This document shows, piece by piece, positions 32,349-44,119 of a stretch of 64,000 bases of DNA. Below the pieces are notes generated by a model. The model worked only from the letters and a program-made list of their open reading frames with translations, ran no database searches and was not told where the DNA came from. Each line of letters opens with the position of its first letter. Positions within the stretch are counted from its first letter, which is position 1. The stretch comes from Tetracladium setigerum (taxonomy: Eukaryota; Ascomycota; Leotiomycetes; Helotiales): NCBI GenBank assembly GCA_031472005.1, contig PZJY01000013.1, positions 1 through 64,000 on the forward strand, read 5' to 3'. The position numbers and the translations under genes were made by a program.

Positions 32349-32714
32349 ATGCCTAAATTTGCAGTCCTCGTCGCCGCATCAAAGGAATCCGAGACTGGAA
32401 TCCATTCCACATCTGAGCTCGCGGAAATGGGCCGTTTCAACGACAAACTCCGTGCTATTGGTGCTCTGGTTAACGCCGATGGCTTCCTCAATTCCGACAA
32501 AGGCGCACGCATTACCTTTGGACCTGACGGCCCTTCCAAACCTCAATATGGGCCATTTGATATTGAGGGTCTGGTGGCTGGGTATTGGATCTGGGAGTTA
32601 GAAAGTATGGAGGAGGCTATTAAGTGGGCTAACCAGATCCCATTCAAGTTTGGGAGAGTTGAGATTAGGAAGGTTGCAAGTGACGAAGATTTTGAAAAGG
32701 ACTTGAGACCTTGA
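32349..32714 (+). CDS. YCII/DGPF-related small protein
   Basis: Single exon, 121 residues. Motifs of the YCII-related dimeric alpha/beta-barrel family are present: MPKFAVLVAASKESE at the start, GALVNADGFLNSDKGARITF, the DGPF-like FGPDGPSK, GYWIWELESMEEAIKWANQIPF and a C-terminal VEIRKV strand. Bacterial relatives include the MhpB-linked YciI and DGPF proteins; fungal members are usually uncharacterised. A TATA-like TATAAA lies about 10 bp before the ATG and CT-rich sequence upstream, consistent with an expressed gene. Likely cytosolic. Confidence 0.82.
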   Translation: MPKFAVLVAASKESETGIHSTSELAEMGRFNDKLRAIGALVNADGFLNSDKGARITFGPDGPSKPQYGPFDIEGLVAGYWIWELESMEEAIKWANQIPFKFGRVEIRKVASDEDFEKDLRP

Positions 32715-33555
32715 AAATGAGATGCGATTAGGAGAGGGTTTTCGATGATACAATAGGAGTCTTGGTAGTATTAGTCTAAGATATTTGAACTATAGTGAAA
32801 TTTTAAATGCCTCTTAGTTTCATATAGTAAACATTGAATACCGCCGATCTTTTCAACAAGCCTTTTAATAGTAGATTCATCTATGGTCATAAGTCCCACA
32901 AGTTATACATGTAATCAGCCGACCTCGGGGCATTCGAAAGCGCATATGCCAGAGGCGGTGGTTAGTCCGATTTCTATTCCACTTGAAGAAGAGAGATGCT
33001 TTTGGTAGTTTTGAATGGCTTTGAAACCCTGGTCTGCTAGTGCTGCATCTAAAGTTGTACAACTTTCGATACGCAGTTCCGTATGATTGCTTAGTGATCT
33101 TTTTCTTAAACCTTCGGATTTATATACTTAAATTTAAAAGGTGTGAAATTTTAACCTTACTTCTTCCAATACATGTTTTGAGATTGATCCGGATATAAGA
33201 GACACAGATTAAAATAATAAATTAGATCACTAGTGCAGGCCGAGAAGTCTATCTTCATACCAACCTAACATCTGATAATCTATAGCTAAATCTTCTTCCC
33301 AACTCTCGCTAACTCTCTTACTCCCTTTATCGCAATACACTTATCCTTAAATTACACATTAAATAATTAAACTCTTAATTGCGCCGAGTAGGTGGCAAAA
33401 GTGGAAAAAGTGGGATTTTTGGTGGGGTGGGAGTGTAACAATCTTATTGAGTAATTATTGGCATGTGCTGTAAGTGCGGGGTTGTCAGCCGCAAGATCTT
33501 GCGACATTGGAGCGCAACCTCCACATTGCCATGCGACCCAGAATTAATCAAAACG
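32715..33555. other. Intergenic, 0.8 kb
   Basis: No gene supported. The last 90 bp are open in the HET frame from an upstream ATG at 33463 and include TGTAAGT, a possible donor, so part may be 5' UTR with an intron. Confidence 0.45.
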
Positions 33556-35430
33556 ATGCGACTGCTTCGATGCAGTCTCACTGTTGACGACGAGCATTGG
33601 ATCCCGACCATTGAGGAATTCCCCACTGACATTCCGCCGTACGCCATTCTTTCTCACCGCTGGGGCAGGCCAAACGACGAGGTCTCATTCAATGATCTAG
33701 ACAGAGGTCTTGATGTGTCGCAGAAGCCAGGTTATCGGAAGTTACGGCGATGCTGCGAGCTTGCCTTTCAGGCTGGTCTACACTATGCTTGGATTGATAC
33801 ATGCTGCATTGACAAGAGAAGCAGCGCAGAGCTTTCAGAGGCCATCAATTCCATGTTTGAGTGGTACTCGAACTCGGCGCTTTGCTATGCATATCTAGAC
33901 GATGTCATCACAGAGGAAACTCCGGCGAACCACGCTATGGAGAAATCTTCGTTTCGAGTCAGTAAATGGTGGACACGCGGATGGACTTTGCAGGAGCTAA
34001 TCGCACCGGGAGCTGTTTTGTTCTTCGATCAGAACTGGAAGCCGATAGAGACGCGAAACAGGCTGGCTTGGCTTGTGAGTGAGATTACCGGCATCGAGAT
34101 CGAAGTGCTGAGAGAAGATTACGACTGGCTTAGTCACCGGACCAGTGTGGCACAGAAGATGTCATGGGCAGCTCGCCGGCAGACTACAAGACAAGAAGAT
34201 CGAGCGTATTCCCTTATGGGATTATTTGGTGTCAATATGCCTCTTCTTTACGGCGAAGGACCTCGAGCCTTCGTTCGTCTTCAGGAGGAGATCATGCGGA
34301 CGACTGCCGATCACTCGCTGTTTGCTTGGCGTGGTGGTGTTGCATTTCGAGGACTCTTAGCTGCTTCGGTAGAACAATTTGCTGATTGTGGTAACATTGT
34401 CTCTGTTGACTATAACAAATACGTGGCCCATTTCCAAAACCGGGAACCTATCCCCAATTTCTCTCAGACCAACTATGGAACGCAAATTCAACTACCTGTA
34501 CAAGCTCATGAGATTAGACCATCTATCCATCGAGCATTTATTGCGTGTACTACGCAGGATCGATACCCTCCCAAGACGCGAGAAGACTTCTGTTCTATGC
34601 TTTTAAAAAGTCAACTTGGTGCCGAAGTTCACACCTATCATCGGATCGATGTTCCCACTGGAGCAATGGATGCCAGTTGGTGGTCTAGTTGGCGGAAACT
34701 CGAGGTCAAAGACCTTTTTGTGTCTAGTCTATACTCAAACTCCTATGGATATCGGAAACTGGCCAACAAAACCGTCAGAGAAGTTGACTTCCACTTAGCC
34801 GTGTCAAAAGAGCATGGCCATGTCAATTTTATCCCACTCTATGATTCTATTTCAGCCATTAGTGGGGCTACAACAATCAGCTTCGAGGCAGAGCGATTCA
34901 CGGCTCGGTTTCCAGCAGATGAGGCTGATGCTTTCATGGCCCTCCACGTCGGCTCTGCCAGACTTCAAGGACCGCAGGACGATCAGAGCTCAGCCCTCCA
35001 ATCGACCTTCAACTTCTTCGTCCTCTGTGGCATATGCAAGGGAGTACTCTGGACAGACGTGCGTATCCACCCAGGCGTCGAAACAGCTGAAGGCGTTCAT
35101 AACGCCTACAAGTTGTCGACCGATCTCGGGGACAACGTACGCTCCGCAGCTCGTACATCAACGGAAAAAGAGCTTCGACAGTTACTTTCTCCAGCAGACA
35201 TCCATGCCTTAATACGTGGAAACCAATCCTTTTTGCCAGCGGAAACCACGCACCACCGTGTGCCGAATGCGAAATTCAGGATCTATATCGCGGTTGATTC
35301 TGCAGCCAGTTCTACTTCTCAGGACAGGTATCGCGCGCTTGTCACTATCGAGTGGAACTCCTTTCTTGTTGCGGGAGCCCTGTACCGCGAAGCAGCGCCT
35401 TCAACGCTTCGTCACAGAGCTAGTGTCTAG
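33556..35430 (+). CDS. HET-domain (heterokaryon incompatibility) protein
   Basis: Single exon, 624 residues from MRLLRCSLTVDDEHW. I chose the ATG at 33556 because HET proteins of this subgroup begin MRLL; an in-frame ATG at 33463 would add 31 residues. The HET core is complete: PPYAILSHRWG, then GYRKLRRCCELAFQAGLHYAWIDTCCIDK, SEAINSMFEWYSNSALCYAYL, WWTRGWTLQELIAPGAVLFF, and ARRQTTRQEDRAYSLMGLFGVNMPLLYGEG. The 370-residue C-terminus has no recognised domain or repeats, unlike HET-E/HET-D. HET domains trigger regulated cell death after nonself recognition. Two recognition-family relics lie directly downstream. Confidence 0.9.
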   Translation: MRLLRCSLTVDDEHWIPTIEEFPTDIPPYAILSHRWGRPNDEVSFNDLDRGLDVSQKPGYRKLRRCCELAFQAGLHYAWIDTCCIDKRSSAELSEAINSMFEWYSNSALCYAYLDDVITEETPANHAMEKSSFRVSKWWTRGWTLQELIAPGAVLFFDQNWKPIETRNRLAWLVSEITGIEIEVLREDYDWLSHRTSVAQKMSWAARRQTTRQEDRAYSLMGLFGVNMPLLYGEGPRAFVRLQEEIMRTTADHSLFAWRGGVAFRGLLAASVEQFADCGNIVSVDYNKYVAHFQNREPIPNFSQTNYGTQIQLPVQAHEIRPSIHRAFIACTTQDRYPPKTREDFCSMLLKSQLGAEVHTYHRIDVPTGAMDASWWSSWRKLEVKDLFVSSLYSNSYGYRKLANKTVREVDFHLAVSKEHGHVNFIPLYDSISAISGATTISFEAERFTARFPADEADAFMALHVGSARLQGPQDDQSSALQSTFNFFVLCGICKGVLWTDVRIHPGVETAEGVHNAYKLSTDLGDNVRSAARTSTEKELRQLLSPADIHALIRGNQSFLPAETTHHRVPNAKFRIYIAVDSAASSTSQDRYRALVTIEWNSFLVAGALYREAAPSTLRHRASV

Positions 35431-35560
35431 ACGAGGCAAGGCGTTGTGCTACCTGGGATTTTTGAGAGCCTGACTAGTCGCATCCGGCCCGAAGCTCAAG
35501 TCGATCTTATTAGTGAGCGCTCATTGAGAACAAAAACAAATTGTTCGGCGAAATGAACCC

Positions 35561-36290
35561 GTGATTGCAAGAGATAGATATTCCAAGACCACAACCCAGG
35601 ATGAAAAAAGACCTTGCAAAATTACGAAGGCAATTGGTCGAGTCAGAAGGGGTGGGAGAGAAATTAAGAAACGCCTGCGTCAGGAAAGAAGACGGCCTGA
35701 AGTAGCCAAAACAGATGCAGAGCGGGTTGTCAAAAATGTATCCGTCGCAGAGATATGGAGTGCCGTATTGGAGCTAGTTGCACACACAAGTCAGAAATCG
35801 ATAAGGCCTTCGGCAAGTCGCTTCGGTCGAACTCTGCTTTTCAGAGAAGGGTTGAGCAAAGACACAACGAAGTTGACCAGTGCGTACTGGAGGAACTCAC
35901 AGGGCGCGTCTACTACGATGTCGGACTTCTACGAGCGCTACTTCGAAGGAAGCGCCTGGACGAATAAAGCAAGGGGAATATACAAAAAATCAAGACCGCA
36001 GTACGCAAGAGGTCGCTGAAGGGGATGGCCAGAGCCTTCACTTCAGGGTCCATTCTTTGAATGGCTCACAAAGTTCCAGGACCCTATTCTCAGCGAACTT
36101 TGCCGCAGATACTACACGTCAGCGAACAAAGTGTTGCGGGGCTCGGAGGCTGATCGCAAACTTGACATTTTCCTCACTCCCGCCGACGGTGCCTTACTAG
36201 ACGACGAGCACGACTGGTCAAATGCGTTTGTTATAGGGGAACACAAACAGAATCCTGAAGTGAAGTCGATTTTGAGTCCTACTGTACACT
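35561..36290 (+). pseudogene. Fungal-type kinase (FunK1) N-terminal relic
   Basis: Two reading frames together give the region preceding the kinase core in FunK1 proteins: VLEELTGRVYYDV in one frame (to about 35930), then DFYERYFEGSAWTNKAR in the next, a TGA at 36017-36019 where Trp is expected, and on in the same frame with GWPEPSLQGPFFEWLTKFQD, YYTSANKVLRGSEADRKLDI and the signature VIGEHKQNPE near 36265. After that point similarity stops and no kinase catalytic loop follows. It is thus a truncated relic with a frameshift and a nonsense codon. Upstream (35596-35700) a coiled-coil-like stretch may be the original N-terminus. Confidence 0.72.
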
Positions 36291-36579
36291 AAAACATGTT
36301 AAGATTATTTTTAGTAATGCATAGAAGCTTTTCTTCCGAGACAAGATCCGCAGGGCTATCTAAAACCACCGCCCTCCTATGACACGAACGAATTGATCAC
36401 GCATTTCTCTGTGACGCACTTAAGTTTTCGGATCAGCTCTTTACAAGGGCACGACTGCCAGCGAACTCACTTCTTTCGTTTACCTGATGAATAGCAATAT
36501 GAAGGTTGGGCACTAGACGAGTTGTGTACTGCCCAGTTGTATGGACATGCATAAGTAGAAGGTGGAACCAAGAAGGTTT

Positions 36580-37500
36580 ATCTCGATTACCTCTCAAAGA
36601 AGGATTACTATTTCGTTTATTTCGATATGCAAGGAAAAATTGAAGAGAAGCGTCAAACCATGTCGACATCGGGTTTGTGGTTAATTATCCAGCCGCAGTG
36701 CTTTCCTCGTATTCAAACACTCATCAGGGCTGAGACTGTCAAGGTCAACGCCGATGAAATCGGATGGGCCCTTCTCATCAACCACGTCAAGCTAGTCGTA
36801 ATGAATGCTTGCAAGAGCGCCTTCACTTCAAGTTACGTTCCACAAACGAGTTTCGCCGCTCAGCAGGCGAGTCACGGCATAGATCTTGTCGTCGGAATGG
36901 CCTATCAAGCATCTGCACCTGCAGTCAAGATATTCCACAAGACGTTTTACGAATCAATACTCCGCGATGGCTTCGACGTGCTTTCCGCTGCTCATCACTA
37001 TCGTGTAGCGCTGGGATCGGACAAACTTCGCACGGCCCGGCTTTTCAGCCAACGATTCAGCTAGACGACTATCTCGTGCCAGCTGTGTACACAAGTCGTA
37101 GCAATACAGAGAGAAGTCGGCCCTTCGTTTTCAACCAAAGAGCAGAGCTTCATTCGATACGACGGCTGACGCTTGCGATGTCAAACTTGCAGGCGAACTC
37201 GTTGGACGAGATAGATCTCATCATGCTCGGGATGAAAACGCCCTCCTCCAGGATAGAGTCTGTCTTCTCGAAGGCATCTATGGAGTTAGGAAATGATCTT
37301 TGCTGGTTCATTTAGTCCAATGGCTCACAGAAAGCGGTCTGTTGAGAATTTCTTCGCTCTCAATTACTTGTCTGCTAGTCCTACTACCGAGGGCGCATAC
37401 GCCGCACTGTTCCAGCAGATACCTACTGATGAGACCAAGATGCCTTCAGTTCCTCAGCAAAACCATACTATGCATTAGCTGCTGCTTCGCTGGTACATAT
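36580..37500 (+). pseudogene. CHAT-STAND (NLR-like) relic
   Basis: The frame around 36600-37064 reads like a CHAT caspase-like domain: DYYFVYFDMQG where the usual motif ends D-x-H-G, then HVKLVVMNACKSA with the catalytic-type Cys at 36810-36812, and GIDLVVGMAYQASAPAVKIF and FDVLSAAHHYRVAL. The catalytic His position is Gln (36630-36632). After TAG at 37062 the sequence continues in another frame with LDDYLVPAVYTS and, after a further shift near 37230, RDENALLQDRVCLLEGIYGV followed by a stop in what should be the STAND P-loop (GIYGVRK, TGA at 37294) and HLVQWLTESG. Two shifts and two stops make it a pseudogene; the leucine-rich or ankyrin sensor end is gone. Confidence 0.65.
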
Positions 37501-38076
37501 TGTCACATGACTGCATGCTCATTTTCCGTAACGTTGGGGATAAGCCTAATTGGGTTGCAAGCTTAGTCCTTGACCTCGCCTTCCCAGCCCAAGACAAAGG
37601 ATAGAAACATTAAGCGCACTTGTAGCAATATCTTCTACCAAAGAACTCAATCGGCTGTGCTCGGTTCATGGAAAGGATTTGGAACCTTTCAGTTATGCCT
37701 TGTCGACTTTATTAAAACTTTTGAGTAATTTTCTAATTCTTAGAAGTAGTTTTGAACATAGGATTATTTTTAAAATGTTGATACAATTATAATGGGCGAA
37801 GCTCCCTTATTATATATCTGATTTGGGCTTTGTTTGCAGTTATTTAGTACTTGAACCTCAAATTAACTTGATTAAATTAACTTGACCCCCTCGGCAAATT
37901 CATGTCAATAAGTTGTATGGGGATTTTAATTGATTTGACCCAAGTTGGAATTCTTTCGTGGATAGGAGCTCTGGGATGTTATCAATCAATCGATTAACTT
38001 AGAAATATAGCTAGACTTGGCTCGGCCCCTTAGAGTCATCGATCCACACATTCTGGACGCAGTCATGACCTTCAAA
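37501..38076. other. Intergenic, AT-rich
   Basis: No gene supported. Contains runs such as ATTAACTTGATTAAATTAAC (37862-37881). Separates the relics from the transcription-factor gene. Confidence 0.4.
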
Positions 38077-40147
38077 TCAAGTGGTGCTCTCCGTCTTAAT
38101 ATATTGTTGTATCATCCAAAACCGTTGTATCATGAGAGTCCCGAGTCCGAAATCCTCCAGAGAAATCGCTATTCCGGCTATGGCCATTTTTCGCCTTAGC
38201 CATTTTGCCATCTCGTTTGCTGTTCTACTCTCATATCCTAATCTCTCTCCAGAAGGGCAGGCAACTAGTAAGATCCAGTACCAAACACCGGGTAAGCTTT
38301 CCCAACCCTTTTCTGAAACGGAGGCCATGAGTGTGTGGAGCTCACCGTGTAGCTGAGGCGTTAAGCTTTTGGATATTGGAGTCCTAGAGGCTATAGAGCT
38401 TATGTACATCTTTGCTGCTAGACGTACAATGTTGGCAATGGCGATATCTGGCTCGGATGATGACACACTGGATGGCGTTTTGAAGGATTCGATGCGTTTG
38501 TACAGCCCTAACTACGTAAGCTTCCCACCAACGGACGTATCCTACCTCAGAAAATAAATTACTTACACTCGGCAGTCACTCGAATTTTCACTGCCCCTTC
38601 CCCAGTATTTTTGAGGTTCAAAACCGACAGCGTCAAGAATCGAACATCGTCTAGAAGCTCGGCAATCGATCCGTCCAAACCCAATTCTGATCCGATGTCT
38701 GAAAATTGTCTCGGATATTCCACCAGAGGGGAACATAATATAGGTTTATATGAAGGCGATGTTTCCACAATACGATCGGTAGCTTCTTTAGCGGTCTGAA
38801 GAAGTACGTCTTGTTCCAAGTAGCACGCTAATTGATAATCCGTGCTAAAGAATCGAATCTAAATCAGTGTCTTGTGATTTGCAGGAGAAGGCTTCGAAGT
38901 ACATACACAACCAAAGCTTGCTGAAGAACCAGATCTGTAAGCGCCGCAAGTCCACCTTGTAAATTGAGCATCTGTTTCAATCCTTTCATATGTACCCACA
39001 AACTGTTAATACATCCCCAGAGTAACTTTCACTAGTCATTATATTATCCCTAGATATTGGAATGGGATCAATACCTCTGTAGTTATTAGTGGGAAAATTG
39101 CCTTGATGGCAGCGTTTCCGACGACTCGGAAATCATTCTCAAGAAAATTGTTGAACAATCCCAGGACCTTAGATTTGACGAGACTCGTCTCAGAGTTCTT
39201 ACCCGCACCAACATTATTATCCACTGATTGCTTTGAAGACGCCATTAAAATTGCGATGTGAGGCATTAGGTGAGATTGCAGCATCCAAGGCAAAATTGCT
39301 TCGAGAAACAGTTGTGGGGTTTTACTACCGTCAATGGATGTCATGCTAGCGGTCACTCTTTGATGAACTGATCAAATGTCAGATCGTGACCCAGTAGTGG
39401 TTCAAATAACTTACAAAAATGAAAAAGTTCCGCGTTGCGAAGTGTTGGTTCGATGGGTACATTAGTTAAACTGTGATTGACAGACGTGATTATGCCACCC
39501 ATTACTTGGGATGGAGGAGACGACCCAAAGTGGGCAATTCTGTATCCATAAGTGATAAGTTCGCTTTTCGTGTGGAAAACTTCTAATTGTGAAGTAGTTA
39601 GGACAGGCGCCCAAGGTCCCTTGCAAGCTGGGAGGATCGCCTTGGTGTCTTGTGAAGGTGGTTGATATTCTTTTTGCTTCGCGATGTGAGCTTCTAGCAG
39701 AACCTCTGGGTTGCTGTCGACATTCTTCATAAATTTTAGCGCTGATGTTTCGAGATTCAGGGCCTTTGTGCCTTCATAAGATAACAGGTTGGCTTGATCG
39801 TCCCCTTGAACAGCAGACACTGGCTTCAATAGCCTGACATTGTCCACCGGAGCAGTACTTGTTAAAGCTTGAGATGGTCTTCCTTTCGTCCGGTGAGCAT
39901 TTGTATCAACATAGCACTCTACTGGAGGATAGCGCCGTATGCAATTTTCACATGGACCATCTGCCCTAGGCTTACACTTCATGGCATTGTCTGTCAGCCC
40001 CGGTGCTTGTTCGATACATAGAATATCATTCGCATTAGAGTCACATACCTTTTGCTTTCGCCGTCTACACTCAGTGCACGATATCTGGGGCCGCTTCCTC
40101 TGTCTGGGTGCCGTAGCTCTTAGTGTTGCTGTCCTGTCCTCCATCAT
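38077..40147 (-). CDS. Zn2Cys6 transcription factor
   Basis: Six exons, complement(38077..38507, 38567..38858, 38903..39025, 39075..39367, 39415..39976, 40049..40147), give about 599 residues; the 38903 donor is the least certain (38909 also fits). Splicing the first, stop-free 72-bp intron (39977-40048) removes an extra stretch and yields a proper binuclear cluster, CTECRRRKQKCKPRADGPC then ENCIRRYPPVEC, i.e. CX2CX6CX7CX2CX8C. The rest has the helical fungal transcription-factor region (ELFHFF, LFLEAILPWMLQSHLMPHIA, GLKQMLNLQGGLAALTDLVL). It is a nuclear DNA-binding regulator. Downstream sits an NCS1 permease gene on the same strand side, so nutrient-linked regulation is possible but not shown. 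Confidence 0.88.
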
Positions 40148-41174
40148 GTGTTCTCGTCGCTACATCGCCGCTGATGGTAGAGGAAATGCTGTATTCCAGT
40201 CTGAGAAGGGTCGTCTCAACGCTGTTTTCATAGTTAATGCGAACACTTGATTGTCTTCATGATCAGGCTTGGGAAGTTGTTGGGGGCGCGTATACAGTGG
40301 CCTGGCCTGATCACATGATGATCTAGGCATCCAGGCAGCTAGAGGGGAATAGAGAGCTCCTTTTTTCCTCCTTCCTGCTCTTTTGACGAATGCAAAATTC
40401 TTAGATTACCTTCTTGCTCTCAGAGCTCGTTCGACTCTCTCTGCTTCTCTCACTCGCACTCCTTACTTCTTCTTTTCTCCCTCTTCTTCAACCTCCCCGA
40501 TGAAGTGCCGTTCCTGGGCATCACAGAAGTGAGCTGAAAATTAAGGTTTTGCGATCGACCAATGATGCGCTCTGCGTCGGACAAAATAGGACAGGGGCAC
40601 TCAATCCGTCAACACTGGCCAGTGGAGGCACCGACCTGATGTTCAAAGGCACGGATATTAGTGGGAGCTTAAACAGGAAATGTTGATACTTCGTAAAAGA
40701 ACTGATTTGAACGGTTGATATAAAAATACTTCTTTAAACGGATGTTGATGTTGACAAAGTAGGGAAGGCAACATTGCGTTTTTTCGTTCGCTATATCTAC
40801 AACACAAGTGGGCATCGAAAAGTATGAATGATATAGGCCGTGACAGTCGGTATTGAGTCATAGGTCGCATCTAATGTGAGATGAGCCTTCACACGTAAGT
40901 GAGAGCAGGCATAGCAAATATCCATGACGAAGGATTATGAAATCGAGAATAAGAACAAACCTTAATATATAAAAAATAAAAAGTTTAATTTAATTTATCT
41001 CTTGTTTTTATATTTTATGTTTTAATTAAATTAACTAAATTTCACCTTTTTTGGAAGACGTTATGTTTTCACGATCTATAGATTCAGGCACATAATACGA
41101 TATCATCCCAACTCACTTCCTTCCCTAACTTCGATTATCACAGTACATTACATCTAACAGTTGCTACGCTATAT
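40148..41174. other. Intergenic, 1 kb, with CT-rich promoter tract
   Basis: About 40415-40505 is strongly CT-rich on the plus strand. 40970-41045 is nearly pure A/T. No gene supported. Confidence 0.45.
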
Positions 41175-43105
41175 TCAACTTGACTTAGAAACATCTACCT
41201 CCCGGCTTTTTGCCATGCCCTTTTCACTAGATTCCAGTTCGGCTGTATTCTCACCAATTCTTCCCGTCTCAACATCGGTTTCCTGCCCATGAATCAGTTG
41301 ACCTCGTTCCTCTGGCCTGATATAATCTTTCGGCTCTCTCCACTCATTCAACGGCACCATCAACGCGGGAGGACTCCAGAGGCATGAAAACCAGTATACA
41401 GCAAAGCTTACAAATAGACCAATCTCGTAAGCGAAATAATAAGCCTTTGTAACTTTGGTTGGCGCTGAGACACCCATGTTATTCAAGAAACCGTAGAAGT
41501 TAGGAGCAATGCCGACAACATATGCTAGATACGCTCTCCAATTCCATCCGTGGAAGTAATAATAAACACCGTCCTTTCTTGAGGTATATAGATCGTCAAT
41601 TTCCAGATATCCACGACTGATGACGTAATAGTGGCAGAGTAGAATACCGGTAATAGCAGAAAGGAAGATTTGATATGATGCCATGAAAGAGATGAATATG
41701 CTTGCCGACGAGAGAAGATACCATGGATTTATGGCAAAAGACACGATTGCACATATGAAGAAACCTTTGCGGACCGTAAGATATTTTGGGAATAAAGCGG
41801 CGATGTCGTTCCCGGCTGGCAAAGAATTCTCGAAGATTGAGGAGAAGATTGAGGAATATGCGAAGCAAGCGGCAATGAAGAAGCAGCCCGCTCGGTTTCC
41901 AGACGTGTAGTCGCTAGATTGTAAACGATCGAGGTAGTCGACTGGATTCCAGATCAATTCGCCAAAAACAACTTGGGAGCTACTACCGACGAGATTGCCA
42001 ACAAGGGACACGATGAACTTGAATGTTGTCAGTGAGGGGGTGGTGGCACGTCAAATGAATATAAAATACCTACATTGGCGATCGGGAATCCCAATAAATT
42101 ACCAACAATAACATCATTGGGTTTTGTGGCATATCTTTGGAAGTCGGCAGCATTAGATGCAAACGTTGCACAATTGGCAGCTCCAAGAAGGAAGAATCGA
42201 ACGAGTAGCCAGGTTCTCTCAGAACCAGTAGCTGTACCAGGCTGATGAATCACAGCACCCGGGCCTCCAGCTTTGGTCATTGTCCAGGCAAGCATTGAGA
42301 TGGCAGAAATTCCGAACACCATCAATTTGGCATAGACCAAACCAGTCATCTAAGGAGGTCAGCATGGCTAATTCAGTTGAAGAGAGCAGTTTACCTTGGG
42401 GACTGGGATGACCAGGAAGCAGCAAGTGATCAGCCAAAAAATGACAAAGCCAATCATGCCACCCGAATCAAGCGCTGAACCAGATCCCATCACATTCTTG
42501 ATGTTCGCAATCTTGGGAGTCATGGCATGAATCATCACGTAAACACATTGTCCTCCTTGCACGGCGTTCACGCCGTTCCACACAGTAGCCATGACAGCAC
42601 GATTGAAAGTAGGCCACCATGCACCAAAGACTCCGAAAGAGGCTCTAGCCAAAATTGGATAACCTCTATTCTCATTAGTAAATTCTCTACGAAGTATTCT
42701 CATATACTGACACATGATACTTTGCACCCGCACGTCCGTTGAAGACAATGACAATGGCAATCAATAGCTGACCTCCAGTAGTAACTCCGAGTGACTCCCA
42801 CAAGCTTAAACCGAGCGCTTGGGCACTAGCAGCAGCATACCAGTTCGAAACAGTAGCGGCTATGCTAGTCAGCATGAAAATTCATATGAGCAGATGGTAA
42901 TAGACAACTCACTCGCTGAGAACCAGAAGGTGAGATATGTCCAAAGGTTCCAAGTTCTATCAGCAATTTTCAGTGGCCTGATATCGTCATTGTCCAACCA
43001 GACATCTTTTCCGTGTACATCTTCTGTCCCAGTGGCTTTCACATGACCAGAAGGGATACCTTCTCGCGCTCGTCTTATGACCCTGCTGGCCAGATTGCTT
43101 GTCAT
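41175..43105 (-). CDS. NCS1 nucleobase/allantoin-type permease
   Basis: Five exons, complement(41175..42017, 42074..42349, 42395..42665, 42712..42859, 42913..43105), with phases 1, 2, 0, 0, give 576 residues, the usual length of Fur/Dal permeases. The protein has about twelve membrane segments. Diagnostic stretches are RPLKIADRTWNLWTYLTFWFS, NWYAAASAQALGLSLWESLG, GYPILARASFGVFGAWWPTF, ASNAADFQRYATKPND, WNPVDYLDRLQ and FISFMASYQIFLSAITGILL. NCS1 carriers import uracil, allantoin, uridine, cytosine or thiamine-like substrates with protons across the plasma membrane; the exact one cannot be assigned. The donor at 42711 (GTCAGT) is non-optimal but is the one that keeps phase. Confidence 0.92.
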
Positions 43106-44119
43106 ATTTCTTTTTTCTAAAATAATAATAAAACCAAATGAGTACGAGAGAGAACGAAGAAGCCAGGGAGTCTCGCAGATAGTTGATCCTTTGGTTTTGT
43201 TTTAAATGTACTGAAGACGTGAGCTGGAAGAAACTAGCCTGCCCTATCGGTATATTAAAATACTTGATATGCACGACCGTTATCTGCCAACCTCTTGGGA
43301 CGAACCTAGGACGGATCAAGCATTATTGATCGCTGCGGTGGCTTTCCTTATCACTATTTTCGCCAGAAATGGGGGGAAATGGGGGAAGCAAAACTACTCT
43401 TCGGGATACCGATATCGTGATAAGGTCGCGGCTCTTGACTGTCAGACGAAAGTAAAGATATCCATAGGCTGGGTGGGGTACGATGTGAGCGTCCTTGGGG
43501 AAATTTAAAACATGAGAGCTGCTACTGGTATTAATCATGGAAGATATCTAGTAATGCTGCCTCGTCTGCGGTGATCCGAAGCAACGTAGCTTAACGTACA
43601 GAGAATACCCATGTCTCACCGACACAATTAATCGCCCAAAGTTAATTGACCTGTATTATCATGAGACGTTACAGTAGCTTTGCTGATATCAAATGAAATG
43701 ATGCTCCACTTAATGTGCTGTTGGGCTTCGAACTGATAACGTGTTATTCTACGCTGCTGACTCGTTGTATCGGAAAGGTGGATTAGGGGCCTGGAACGGA
43801 GATATCATAACTGATAACAATGACCAAACCTACAATCATAACAACTAAGTGCTATTATCACGTCAATTTAGTACAGTTATCTAACGCATCTCGCTGGTCT
43901 CCGCTGACAGGCCGGGGTTTCGGTAGTCTCCGCCAGATAGTTCGGGTCCAGAAGTTGAAACTCGACGACACTCCCTGAACATCCCATAGTAACGACTCAT
44001 TCTAGCTAATCTAGCAATCTGGTGAAGAACAGTCTTCCCTTTCAGGGTTCAAAGATAATCAAATTTGAAAGTTTTATTCCGCCAGAATCAAGAAATATAC
44101 ATCAATGAACTATCGCAAA
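43106..44119. other. Divergent promoter region, 1 kb
   Basis: Sits between the permease (minus) and the oxygenase (plus), which could share regulatory sites. Several GATA/TATC motifs (CTGATATC, GATATCATAACTGATAAC near 43680-43815) are present, the kind bound by fungal nitrogen GATA factors. This is suggestive only. Confidence 0.4.

Noticed and set aside
35561..36019. Stand-alone 152-residue protein
   Set aside because: Its C-terminal third is FunK1-like and continues past the TGA in the same frame; it is part of the relic.
39977..40048. Reading the first Zn2Cys6 intron as coding
   Set aside because: It is stop-free and 72 bp, but inclusion puts seven residues and an extra Cys-rich stretch into the cluster; splicing gives the canonical spacing.
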